Under the pieces are notes generated by a model. The model was given only the letters and a program-made list of their open reading frames with translations, searched no databases and was not told the origin of the DNA. Source: Burkholderiales bacterium (GTDB lineage Bacteria; Pseudomonadota; Gammaproteobacteria; Burkholderiales; SG8-39). Taken from it: DNA of 64,000 bases. This document shows positions 25,623 to 32,329 of the stretch, one piece after another. The stretch lies in the NCBI GenBank assembly GCA_014860445.1, contig JACZJT010000069.1:29134-93133 (forward strand), in the 5' to 3' direction. How positions within the stretch are numbered: position 1 is the stretch's first letter; every line of letters starts with the position of its first letter. Both the position numbers and the translations under genes were made by a program.

Positions 25623-26231
25623 ATGCGAATCGACGGCACTCTCAAGTCCTGGAATGACGAGCGCGGTTTCGGGTTCATCGATCCGACGCAAGGCGGCCAA
25701 GAAATATTCGTACACATCAAGGCATTCCAGGTTCGTACGGAAAAACCTCATGTCGGGCAGCGTCTCTCGTTTGAAATAGAGGTCAATTCAGACGGAAAGA
25801 AGCGCGCAAAGCTGGTACAGCAAGCTCGGATTGCGCGCGTATCCGGGCGACGACGCGATTCACCCGCGCAATGGGGAGCCGCGAGCTACTTCGCCATTCC
25901 CGCGTTCCTTTTTGTCTATATCCCTGTCGCGATCGTCTGGCGTGTTCCGAATTGGGTTCCCGCGTTGTACCTTGCCGCCAGTGTCGTGTGTTTTGTTGTA
26001 TATGTCTTCGACAAATCGGCCGCAGTAGCAGGTCGGTGGCGGGTATCGGAAAGCACGCTCATATTCTTAGGCCTTGTCGGCGGTTGGCCGGGTGCCATCG
26101 TCGCTCAACAGGTCTTACGCCACAAGTCCAACAAGGCGGCGTTTCGCGCGGCATTCTGGGGCAGCGTGGTATTGAACGTTCTTGCATTCATTGCGCTCAG
26201 TTCGCCCTTACTTTTGCTCCTCCGTGTATGA
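25623..26231 (+). CDS. Cassette 2: cold-shock domain plus DUF1294 membrane protein
   Basis: 202 residues. An N-terminal cold-shock domain (about 1-70; GTLKSWNDERGFGFIDPTQG then IFVHIKAF, with the RNP1-like GFGFI) is joined to a DUF1294 membrane domain with about four helices (YFAIPAFLFVYIPVAIVW; ALYLAASVVCFVVYVFDKSAA with the family Asp-Lys-x-A; LGLVGGWPGAIVAQQVLRHKS; VLNVLAFIALSSPLLLLL). This fusion is known from many bacteria; its function is not established. The leader is only 20 bp after the crossover. Confidence 0.9.
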   Translation: MRIDGTLKSWNDERGFGFIDPTQGGQEIFVHIKAFQVRTEKPHVGQRLSFEIEVNSDGKKRAKLVQQARIARVSGRRRDSPAQWGAASYFAIPAFLFVYIPVAIVWRVPNWVPALYLAASVVCFVVYVFDKSAAVAGRWRVSESTLIFLGLVGGWPGAIVAQQVLRHKSNKAAFRAAFWGSVVLNVLAFIALSSPLLLLLRV

Positions 26232-26238
26232 CGACGAG

Positions 26239-26325
26239 TTCTAACTCCAGGTGCTGCGGACGGGCCATCAGTACCGCGCGGGTGCAAACGTCTGTGCTGG
26301 CCCGCCGCAGACCAAAACGTTAGAG
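26239..26325 (+). repeat. attC site of cassette 2 (87 bp)
   Basis: Cores TTCTAAC and GTTAGAG. It is very similar in length and sequence to attC 5 (shared CTAACTCCAGGTG and GCTGGCCCGCCGCA), so these two attC sites are of one family. Crossover is expected after G26319. Confidence 0.9.
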
Positions 26326-26335
26326 GGCTCAGAGT

Positions 26336-26986
26336 ATGGCGCGCCCGAAGTCAGCGAAAGTCTACATTAAGCGCGGCGAAAAGCTGTACAGCTTTATGTG
26401 GGCAAACGTCGGACCGGACGGATCCGTGATGCTGGGCTTCTCTTTTCATGGGAAAGAAGAGGTGGAGTTGGTTCTCGACAAAGAGCTTGGTGAACTTCGA
26501 CCGCCGGCAGTCGTAACCAAAGAAACAATTGGTCGCCCAAAGATCAGTTTTCACTCATCGGGGCATTACAAACTTACGGCCAAAATGGGGAAAAACCTAG
26601 ATGAAGTTGACCGAGCCACGATTGCGGGGCCACGACTGACCGATATCATTGATCCGCGTCGTATGGTCGAAATTCTCATTCCGAAGGTACTCCCGGAAGC
26701 CACCGAGAAGCCAACAGAACTAGATATCGTGCTCGACGCTACATCAAGCCCTGACATGCCACTTCGGTGCACAATCTCCTGCATGAGCAAGGGGCGCCTC
26801 GCTTCCATCGTCGAAAAGAACGAGAAGTTCGTGGATACCTCCCTGTGGGAGTTCATCCACGCACTGGAGAACGAGACACACGAATGGGTATGGACGTTGC
26901 GGGGATCGAGAAACGACGAGGTGTATCTCGATCGATTCGGCATTTTCCTCCTCGGGGATGTGAAATGGGGCCAGCCAGCGCAATGA
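26336..26986 (+). CDS. Cassette 3: hypothetical protein
   Basis: 216 residues with no signal peptide or membrane segment. The N-terminal half (GEKLYSFMWANVGPDGSVMLGFSF) looks beta-rich, and the centre holds ELDIVLDATSSPDMPLRCTI. The C-terminal region is charged (EKNEKFVDTSLWEFIHALEN, HEWVWTLRGSRNDEVYLDRF). I do not recognise a family. The ATG lies 16 bp after the crossover. The stop precedes the attC by three bases, normal for a cassette gene. Confidence 0.7.
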   Translation: MARPKSAKVYIKRGEKLYSFMWANVGPDGSVMLGFSFHGKEEVELVLDKELGELRPPAVVTKETIGRPKISFHSSGHYKLTAKMGKNLDEVDRATIAGPRLTDIIDPRRMVEILIPKVLPEATEKPTELDIVLDATSSPDMPLRCTISCMSKGRLASIVEKNEKFVDTSLWEFIHALENETHEWVWTLRGSRNDEVYLDRFGIFLLGDVKWGQPAQ

Positions 26987-26989
26987 GCC

Positions 26990-27068
26990 CTCTAACCCCA
27001 CGCCGCAAGGGACCGTCACCAGCGGCGCTTCGCTTGCTGGTTCCGGCCCTTGAGCGTGAACGTTAGGC
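26990..27068 (+). repeat. attC site of cassette 3 (79 bp)
   Basis: Cores CTCTAAC and GTTAGGC. The bases TGAGCCCTCTAA at the left end are the exact inverse of the first 12 bases of the cassette. Crossover is expected after G27062. Confidence 0.9.
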
Positions 27069-27111
27069 ATTTCGGTGATTCTGTTGTATTTGCCACAGGA
27101 GGCGCGATACG

Positions 27112-28038
27112 GTGGCCCTTGACTGGATAATCCGGAATCAGTTGACGATCCTAGCTTTGCTATTGTTTTTCATTCTTGCAATTGCGGGGCTGCTCTACTT
27201 CCGGTATCGCAAACATGTCAAGTTTTCCGCTATTGAAAAATGGCTGAGCCAGGTTGCTGGCCTTGCTGTTGTGCCGCCAATGATACTGGGTGGCGGCCTG
27301 TCGCTAGCGTCTTTAGAGCCAATTCCGAAGACGAGTTTCTTGAATCTGCCTGAACCCATATGTAGCAAACCAGCTAACCGCAAGTTACTTGTCTTCATTC
27401 ATGGCTGGAATGGTGATCCCAAAGACACCTGGCGCAGTTTTCCCTCGCTTGCGTGCGCTGATCCACGGCTCTCTGATGTAGATGTACTTGTGGTCAACTA
27501 TCCGACCTATATGGTTAGGAGGAATGTCCATCTCGCTGAGTTGTCAGATTGGTTGAATAAGCGACTCGACGCGACGAGGGAGTTTCAGCGATATGAGAGG
27601 ATGGCCATCATTTCGCATAGCCTAGGCGGTTTGATTGGGCGCGAAATGGTCATTAACAGACAATTAGCAGGGAACAAAAGAACCTTCGGTTTAGTCATTT
27701 CGGTCGCATCACCATTCCAAGGAGCGGATATTGGCAGTTTGGGGGCCGCTCTGAACGTTAGTCAGCCACTGGCCGCAGAGGCGAAACCAGGTTCTAGCTT
27801 CCTGGCTACACTTACGACACATTGGGATCGCTTAACGCCACGTCCAAGGACGCATTGTTACTCTAGTCCCGGGGATCAAGTCGTCCCCAGTAGTAGTGCT
27901 TTGTCAGGCTGTGACGACCGCACTATTCATGCCTATCACTGGGGCCACCAAGATCTCGTCAAACCAAATTCGTCACGCGACGACCGCTATGCTCTGCCTG
28001 TTTACGCGGTGGCGCAGTTCATGGCTTCAGTGCGCTGA
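27112..28038 (+). CDS. Cassette 4: membrane-anchored alpha/beta hydrolase
   Basis: 308 residues from a GTG with AGGAGG upstream. An N-terminal membrane anchor (LTILALLLFFILAIAGLLYF, about 11-30) and perhaps a second hydrophobic stretch (VAGLAVVPPMILGGGLSLA) precede a lipase-like hydrolase domain. It has the oxyanion region VFIHGWNGDPKDTW (about 94-107), the nucleophile S170 in SHSLGG, a candidate Asp in SSPGDQVVPS and a candidate His in WGHQDLVKP. The serine triad therefore looks complete. It is likely an esterase or lipase acting at the membrane; the substrate is unknown. Confidence 0.85.
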   Translation: MALDWIIRNQLTILALLLFFILAIAGLLYFRYRKHVKFSAIEKWLSQVAGLAVVPPMILGGGLSLASLEPIPKTSFLNLPEPICSKPANRKLLVFIHGWNGDPKDTWRSFPSLACADPRLSDVDVLVVNYPTYMVRRNVHLAELSDWLNKRLDATREFQRYERMAIISHSLGGLIGREMVINRQLAGNKRTFGLVISVASPFQGADIGSLGAALNVSQPLAAEAKPGSSFLATLTTHWDRLTPRPRTHCYSSPGDQVVPSSSALSGCDDRTIHAYHWGHQDLVKPNSSRDDRYALPVYAVAQFMASVR

Positions 28039-28041
28039 AAT

Positions 28042-28122
28042 GCCTAACAACGCGTTCGAATACGGACGCTCACAAGCGGCGCTTTGCCCGCTTGCTCGCG
28101 CCGTTCAACGCGAACGTTAGGT
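28042..28122 (+). repeat. attC site of cassette 4 (81 bp)
   Basis: Cores GCCTAAC and GTTAGGT; inner arms contain GCGTTCGAATACGGACGC and the matching GCGCCGTTCAACGCGAAC. Left end GAAATGCCTAA is inverse to the cassette's first 11 bases. Crossover after G28116. Confidence 0.92.
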
Positions 28123-28125
28123 CTC

Positions 28126-28680
28126 ATGGTTTCACTGGATCTTCGGCTGCGGACTGATCGCTGTACTCTAGGCTGTGTTGAAGAGTCGGACCTCGAACAC
28201 GTATGGACGGCAACCCGACATCCGGGGTTCAACGACGGAATGCTTTGGGATGCTCCGAGTGTGCGTGAAGAAATGGCGGAATGGACGGCGAAGACTATCG
28301 AACTCTGGACTGAGGAGAATCAGTACACGTTCACTGCCCGCACGACCGAGTCCGGCGTCTTCGTGGGTCGCCTCGTTGTGCGCCCCGTGGAAGGGTCGAA
28401 CGCGTATCGCATTGGATTTTGGATACACCCGACTCTTTGGAACAAGGGGTATGCGACCGAATTAGCGCGGTGCGCCTTATCCTTTGCTTTCGGCGAACTG
28501 AAAGCCGAGACTGTCGCTGTGGCGCACGCCGTATGGAACAAGGCGAGCGCTCGGGTGATCGAGAAGCTTGGCTTTGAGTCTTGTCGTGAGATCGCACAGG
28601 GCTTTATGAAACGTGGGCAATGGGTACCGGAGCTTGAGTACAAGATGACCCGCGCGGAATGGAGAAGAGATGAGACCTAA
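28126..28680 (+). CDS. Cassette 5: GNAT acetyltransferase, RimJ/RimL-like
   Basis: 184 residues. It has the RimJ/RimL layout: LDLRLRTDRCTLGCVEESDLEHVWTATRHPG at the start, YRIGFWIHPTLWNKGYATELARCAL with the acetyl-CoA site, and NKASARVIEKLGFE near the end. Such enzymes acetylate ribosomal proteins, antibiotics or small amines. The ATG lies only 9 bp after the crossover point, so the AGG of the recombination core may act as the ribosome site. The TAA stop lies inside the left core of its own attC. Confidence 0.88.
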   Translation: MVSLDLRLRTDRCTLGCVEESDLEHVWTATRHPGFNDGMLWDAPSVREEMAEWTAKTIELWTEENQYTFTARTTESGVFVGRLVVRPVEGSNAYRIGFWIHPTLWNKGYATELARCALSFAFGELKAETVAVAHAVWNKASARVIEKLGFESCREIAQGFMKRGQWVPELEYKMTRAEWRRDET

Positions 28681-28761
28681 CTCCAGGTGGTGCGGACGGG
28701 CCGCCAGCATCGCGCCATGCCTAACTGCGGTGCTGGCCCGCCGCACACCAAGACGTTAGGT
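28675..28761 (+). repeat. attC site of cassette 5 (87 bp)
   Basis: Cores ACCTAAC and GTTAGGT. Same family as attC 2. The left core contains the stop codon of the GNAT gene. Crossover after G28755. Confidence 0.92.
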
Positions 28762-28766
28762 GGCAT

Positions 28767-29075
28767 ATGAAAACCCCTCGTCTGTTTTTTGCGGCGGTCC
28801 TGGGTCTGCATATCCCCAGCGCCTTCGCGCTTTCACCGAGTCCGCACGTGAGTTGTTGCATGAACTATGGTGAAGGTGGTCAGTTCGCGACAGCTCGCAC
28901 GGAGGTTCCAGCGCGGTGCCAAGGTTTCGATCTGAAAAAAGAAACATGCGACGCCCTTCTGGAGCAATTTCGTCAGTCCACTCCGGTGCTAGTCCCGAAA
29001 CGGGACGCGGACTCGAAAAAACCGAAGGCAGCAGATCGCGCGGCACCGACCCCGCAACCGGATGGAAAGCGGTAA
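28767..29075 (+). CDS. Cassette 6: small exported cysteine-containing protein
   Basis: 102 residues. MKTPRLFFAAVLGLHIPSAFA is a typical signal peptide with cleavage near residue 21. The mature part has four Cys (VSCCMNYGEGG, ARCQGFDLKKETCD), suggesting disulfides, and a low-complexity charged tail rich in Lys, Asp and Pro. No family is recognised. The ATG is 11 bp after the crossover. Confidence 0.65.
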   Translation: MKTPRLFFAAVLGLHIPSAFALSPSPHVSCCMNYGEGGQFATARTEVPARCQGFDLKKETCDALLEQFRQSTPVLVPKRDADSKKPKAADRAAPTPQPDGKR

Positions 29076-29083
29076 CGTATGCC

Positions 29084-29173
29084 ACCTAACCGCGCGGCGC
29101 ACCCGGAGCCTCTGAAGCCGCGTACCCTGTCGCTACCACTTTCCCGTCGGCCCGGTGGCCGCGAACGTTGGGC
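29084..29173 (+). repeat. attC site of cassette 6 (90 bp)
   Basis: Cores ACCTAAC and GTTGGGC; the longest attC here. Its left end TATGCCACCTAA is inverse to the first 12 bases of the cassette. Crossover after G29167. Confidence 0.9.
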
Positions 29174-29204
29174 GTCAAGAGCGGGTCAAACAAAGGGGTA
29201 CACG

Positions 29205-29594
29205 ATGACTGAAAGCATCGCCGTTACGAGGCTGCTTCCGAACATCTGCACTGACAAGATGGAAGAGACTCGCGACTTCTACAAGGAGTTGCTGGGTTTT
29301 GTCGTTGGTTTCGAGCTCAAGGGCTGGTACATCCAGTTGGCATCGCCCGAAAAGCCAGAGCTTCAAATCGGTATCATGCGCCTCGACCACGAGTTCACAC
29401 CACGGCCTTTCCAGCGACTAGCACAGGGCGTCATCATATCCGTGCAGGTCGAAGATGTTGAGGCCACGTACGCTGCAGTGAAAGCCCATGATTTCGAGTT
29501 GGCGCACGACATATGTGATGAGGAATTCGGGATGAGGAGGTTTATGGTCGTGGACCCGAACGGCTTACTTGTTAATGTATTTTCGTTTCCGTGA
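29205..29594 (+). CDS. Cassette 7: VOC/glyoxalase-superfamily protein
   Basis: 129 residues with the paired beta-alpha-beta-beta-beta units of the VOC fold: VTRLLPNICTDKMEETRDFYKELLGFVVGFE, then QGVIISVQVEDVEATYAAVKAHDFELAHDICDEEFGMRRFMVVDPNGLLVNVFSF. The ending is typical of bleomycin-resistance and glyoxalase-like proteins. It may bind or modify a small toxic molecule. AAAGGGGTACACG precedes the ATG. Confidence 0.88.
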   Translation: MTESIAVTRLLPNICTDKMEETRDFYKELLGFVVGFELKGWYIQLASPEKPELQIGIMRLDHEFTPRPFQRLAQGVIISVQVEDVEATYAAVKAHDFELAHDICDEEFGMRRFMVVDPNGLLVNVFSFP

Positions 29595-29600
29595 GCGCAC

Positions 29601-29673
29601 GCCCAACAGGGCGCTGCACCTGACCGCTATTCCGCTAGCGCTCCATAGCGGCAGGTGAGCTTCGACGTTGGGC
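29601..29673 (+). repeat. attC site of cassette 7 (73 bp)
   Basis: Cores GCCCAAC and GTTGGGC. Inner arms TGCACCTGACCGCTAT and ATAGCGGCAGGTGAGC are strongly self-complementary. Crossover after G29667. Confidence 0.9.
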
Positions 29674-29697
29674 ATCTGAGGAGCGGTCGCGGCGCGC

Positions 29698-29726
29698 TTG
29701 ACAATGTGTAGCCGCATGGCTACATT
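29698..29726 (+). promoter_or_regulatory. Promoter and operator of the cassette 8 toxin-antitoxin module
   Basis: A perfect TTGACA (29698) and TACATT (29721) are spaced by 17 bp. Between and over them lies a perfect palindrome TGTAGCC-GCAT-GGCTACA (29707-29724), ideally placed for repression by the antitoxin. The expected transcript start falls at the toxin ATG, so the mRNA may be leaderless. Confidence 0.75.
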
Positions 29727-29732
29727 ACACTG

Positions 29733-30029
29733 ATGATCGAGGTACGCAAAACTGAGGTCTTCGTTCAATGGCTCGATGGCCTACGTGACATTCAGGCCAG
29801 AGCGCGCATCCAAGCGCGGATTGAACGGCTGGCCACTGGAAACCCGGGTGATGTCGAGCCAGTCGGTGCAGGTGTTTCTGAGTTGCGAATCAACTATGGC
29901 CCGGGTTATCGGGTGTATTTCAAAAAGCGAGGGTGAGAACTGATCCTTCTCCTGGCCGGCGGGGACAAGAGCACTCAGGCCAAAGATATCAAAGCAGCTT
30001 TGCGTTTCGCACGTGACCTTTCGGAGTAG
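29733..30029 (+). pseudogene. Cassette 8: RelE/HigB-like toxin with an in-frame stop
   Basis: The reading frame encodes the killer protein of a two-gene addiction module (TIGR02683-like): TEVFVQWLDGLRDIQARARI, ARIERLATGNPGDVEPVGAG, ELRINYGPGYRVYFKKRG, and after a TGA at codon 68 it continues in the same frame with ELILLLAGGDKSTQAKDIKA and ALRFARDLSE to a TAG at 30029. Full family length would be 98 residues. Relatives usually have an Arg at the stop position (RG-R-EL), so a CGA to TGA change explains it. The 67-residue product lacks the last strand and helix and is probably inactive. Confidence 0.8.
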
Positions 30030-30034
30030 CCCCA

Positions 30035-30334
30035 ATGACCAAGACCACTACCACCCGCTACGATGTTGCCGAACACCTCAGAACTCAAGAGGAGATGGCG
30101 GCCTATCTCGAAGCCTGCTTCGAAGAAGCTAACGGGGATGCCGCATTTATTGCCAAGGCGCTTGGCGACATTGCTCGTGCAAAAGGCATGTCACAAGTTG
30201 CGAGGGATGCCGGGTTGTCTCGCGAGAGTTTGTATAAAGCGCTTTCCGGAGAGCGTAGCCCTGGCTTCGATACGATTCTCAAGGTCATCGGGGCTCTGGG
30301 CCTGAAGCTGCACGCCCAACCTAGCCGTAGCTAA
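30035..30334 (+). CDS. Cassette 8: HigA-like antitoxin, HTH
   Basis: 99-residue DNA-binding partner of the broken toxin. The N terminus TTTRYDVAEHLRTQEEMAAYLEAC is typical for this antitoxin family (TIGR02684-like). The helix-turn-helix is at about 50-85 (GMSQVARDAGLSRESLYKAL). It should bind the palindrome at 29707. The gene is intact, 5 bp after the original toxin stop. Confidence 0.88.
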   Translation: MTKTTTTRYDVAEHLRTQEEMAAYLEACFEEANGDAAFIAKALGDIARAKGMSQVARDAGLSRESLYKALSGERSPGFDTILKVIGALGLKLHAQPSRS

Positions 30335-30341
30335 ACGAGAT

Positions 30342-30398
30342 GCCCAACAATCGCTTGCACCGGACAGCCTCCGGCCGCCGGTGAAGCAAACGTTAGAT
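30342..30398 (+). repeat. attC site of cassette 8 (57 bp)
   Basis: Cores GCCCAAC and GTTAGAT with short inner arms CGCTTGCACC and GGTGAAGC. Close in length and sequence to attC 9. Crossover after G30392. Confidence 0.92.
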
Positions 30399-30403
30399 TC
30401 CAT

Positions 30404-30431
30404 TTGACGCTATCCGTCATTGACGTATAAT
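30404..30431 (+). promoter_or_regulatory. Promoter of the cassette 9 toxin-antitoxin module
   Basis: TTGACG (30404-30409) and a perfect TATAAT (30426-30431) with 16 bp between. A short inverted repeat TGACG-CTATC-CGTCA lies from 30405. The predicted start point coincides with the toxin ATG at 30438. Confidence 0.75.
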
Positions 30432-30437
30432 GCGTTC

Positions 30438-30749
30438 ATGTTCAGCTTCATTGAATCGAAGCTATTCTCCCGACTGCTCGCTGACTACCTGAAAGACGAC
30501 GAGTACGCCTTACTGCAAGAGGCGCTCATCGGAAGTCCGGAACAAGGCGCACTGGTGCCGGGTTCCGGCGGCGTGCGAAAGATGCGGTGGGCTCAGCCCG
30601 GCCGCGGAAAACGAGGCGGCATTCGGGTTATCTACTACGCGAAGACCCGTGAAGGAGTTATTTGGTTGCTGACCATCTACGCAAAGAATGAAGAGGAAAA
30701 CATTCCTGCTCATGTCCTGCGCAAGATCAAGGAGGAAATTGATGGCTAG
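30438..30749 (+). CDS. Cassette 9: RelE/HigB-like toxin
   Basis: 103 residues of the RelE-like ribosome-dependent mRNA interferase family. Segments: ESKLFSRLLADYLKDDEYALLQEALIGSPEQGALVPGSGGVRKMRWAQPGRGKRGGIRVIYYAKTR in order, then GVIWLLTIYAKNEEENIP. The basic GGVRKMRW and GKRGGIRVIYY stretches supply the expected Arg/Lys contacts to RNA. Unlike the cassette 8 toxin, it is complete. The promoter lies directly upstream, and the antitoxin gene overlaps its end by 8 bp. Confidence 0.88.
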   Translation: MFSFIESKLFSRLLADYLKDDEYALLQEALIGSPEQGALVPGSGGVRKMRWAQPGRGKRGGIRVIYYAKTREGVIWLLTIYAKNEEENIPAHVLRKIKEEIDG

Positions 30750-31014
30750 GACAAAACGAAACATCGGAATGGAGATTCTCGAAGGTATCCGCGAAATCAA
30801 GCGCGGCGAGCATGGTCGGATAGTCAACGTCCCCTCCGTGGCCTCCGTTCGAGAACGAACCGGCCTTTCCCAATCCCGATTTGCCGAACTACTGGGAGTC
30901 TCGGTACGTACTCTTCAGGAGTGGGAACAAGGCAGACGCGCACCTTCAGGTGCCGCCCGCACGCTGCTCCTGATCGCGCAAAAAAATCCCGGTGCATTGC
31001 TGGAAGTTGCGTAA
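30742..31014 (+). CDS. Cassette 9: XRE-family antitoxin
   Basis: 90 residues with AAGGAGGAAATTG before the ATG, inside the end of the toxin gene, ensuring coupled translation. The XRE helix-turn-helix is at about 40-75 (RERTGLSQSRFAELLGVSV, then TLQEWEQGRRAPSGAA). As in higBA modules, the toxin gene comes first. It should neutralise the toxin and repress the cassette promoter. Such modules stabilise cassette arrays. Confidence 0.9.
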   Translation: MARTKRNIGMEILEGIREIKRGEHGRIVNVPSVASVRERTGLSQSRFAELLGVSVRTLQEWEQGRRAPSGAARTLLLIAQKNPGALLEVA

Positions 31015-31019
31015 TCGGA

Positions 31020-31077
31020 ATCCAACTTCCGCTTGCACCGGACAGCCGCCGGCTGCCGGTGAAGCTACGCGTTGGGC
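31020..31077 (+). repeat. attC site of cassette 9 (58 bp)
   Basis: Cores ATCCAAC and GTTGGGC; shares CGCTTGCACCGGACAGCC with attC 8. The left core has one mismatch to the cassette's own first bases (TTAGATTCC). Crossover after G31071. Confidence 0.88.
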
Positions 31078-31116
31078 CGCACGAAGACAAGTGTTCACGG
31101 TGGAGAGGAGAAACCA

Positions 31117-31413
31117 ATGGCAAAGGGATATGCAGTCTTTACCGAAACTATCGGAGACCAAGCTCGGTACGAAGGCTATGTGAGTAGAGCGGTTGCGACG
31201 ATCACCAATGCGGGAGGAAAGATCATCGTTGTCGATGACAACGTGTCCGTGCTCGAAGGTCAATGGCACGGAACACGCACCGTCGTGCTTGAATTCGATT
31301 CCGTGAGTGCTGCCCAGGCCTGGTACAACTCAAACGACTACCAAGCCATCATCAAGGAACGGCACGCCTCCGCAGAGGCAAACGCGGTACTTCTCAAAGG
31401 TGTTGGGGAATAA
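31117..31413 (+). CDS. Cassette 10: DUF1330-family protein
   Basis: 98 residues with GAGAGGAG before the ATG. The family pattern is clear: KGYAVFTETIGDQARYEGYV, then GGKIIVVDDNVSVLEGQWHG, VVLEFDSVSAAQAWYNSNDYQAIIKERHAS. These small ferredoxin-like-fold (dimeric alpha-beta barrel) proteins are common in environmental bacteria and have no firm function. Confidence 0.88.
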   Translation: MAKGYAVFTETIGDQARYEGYVSRAVATITNAGGKIIVVDDNVSVLEGQWHGTRTVVLEFDSVSAAQAWYNSNDYQAIIKERHASAEANAVLLKGVGE

Positions 31414-31425
31414 AGACCGTGCGCG

Positions 31426-31495
31426 GCACAACCAGGCGCTCCACTCTGACGGGCCTCGCGATGCTGCGGCCCGCAGGTGAGCGCGGGCGTCATGT
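31426..31495 (+). repeat. attC site of cassette 10 (70 bp), degenerate core
   Basis: Left core GCACAAC, right core GTCATGT. The right core has GTC where nearly all attC sites have GTT, and the left core differs from the expected CCCAAC by one base. It may recombine poorly. Inner arms GGGCCTCGCG and GCGGCCC remain. Crossover would be after G31489. Confidence 0.7.
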
Positions 31496-31516
31496 GCTAC
31501 TCCAAATAGGAAAAGT

Positions 31517-32206
31517 GTGAAGAAGGTCTGTATCGTCGGCGCGTCCGGGAAACTCGGGCAATACATGGTGCAGCATGCATTGGACCGTGGCTACGAGGTA
31601 GTTGGTGTTTGTCGAGAACGCAGTGTTGGCAAGCTTGACCGGTTCAAGGGGCGTATCACCATCTTTCCCGGTGCGACAAACGACCGCCAAGTCATAAGAA
31701 AGGCGGTCGAAGGGTGCGACGGAGTGCTTACTGTGCTGGTGCCCTGGGGGGTGCAACAGTACTCGTCGGGAACGGCACAAGCAGTACTGGACCACGCCCG
31801 CCAGGACGCTCGCCTCATCTTCTCCTGCGGCTGGCACATTACGCGGGACGGCCAAGACGTGTACTCACGGACCTTCAAGACGCTGATCGCCGCTTTTGGC
31901 TGGCTGGCTCGGCTGCTTCGCTTCGCAGAGCTCGACGACCAAGTGGAAGCTTGCAGACGGATTTTCGCGAGCAAGAGCCGGTGGACCGTCGTGCGCGGGA
32001 GCGACCTCGAAGAAGGGGAAAGCCAAGGCCTGCCCGTATGGAGCAGGCATGTAGGCGACCGTGTTCTGGCGAGCAATCTCACGCGCCGAGTGGACTTTGC
32101 CCTTTTCATGGTCGAGGCCCTTGAGGACGACGAGCTCATCCACGAGGCTCCCGCCATAGTCGGCTGCCGAACGCCCTCGGCGCTCGCAATCAAGATGGGA
32201 CGCTAG
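31517..32206 (+). CDS. Cassette 11: NAD(P)-binding epimerase-like protein
   Basis: 229 residues from a GTG start. The Rossmann glycine motif KKVCIVGASGKLGQYMVQHAL is at the N terminus. It continues with VVGVCRERSVGKLDRFKGRI and GCDGVLTVLVPWGVQQYSSG and ends TPSALAIKMGR. It resembles NmrA-like/atypical short-chain dehydrogenase proteins that act as redox sensors or reductases. No catalytic Tyr-Lys pair is obvious. The cassette start carries the altered core TCATGTGCT. Confidence 0.82.
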   Translation: MKKVCIVGASGKLGQYMVQHALDRGYEVVGVCRERSVGKLDRFKGRITIFPGATNDRQVIRKAVEGCDGVLTVLVPWGVQQYSSGTAQAVLDHARQDARLIFSCGWHITRDGQDVYSRTFKTLIAAFGWLARLLRFAELDDQVEACRRIFASKSRWTVVRGSDLEEGESQGLPVWSRHVGDRVLASNLTRRVDFALFMVEALEDDELIHEAPAIVGCRTPSALAIKMGR

Positions 32207-32234
32207 AGATTGAGACGCCACATTCTGAAGAAGC

Positions 32235-32313
32235 ACATAACCGGCTGTTGCACCCGATCCTCGGGAGCGGCGCTTCGCGCCGCCCCTCGGCCTGGTGAAC
32301 GGCGACGTTAGGC
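32235..32313 (+). repeat. attC site of cassette 11 (79 bp)
   Basis: Cores ACATAAC and GTTAGGC. Left end AGCACATAA pairs with the cassette start TCATGTGCT with one mismatch, showing that the mismatch arose in the right core of attC 10. Crossover after G32307. Confidence 0.85.
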
Positions 32314-32329
32314 CCACGGAACCGCGCAC

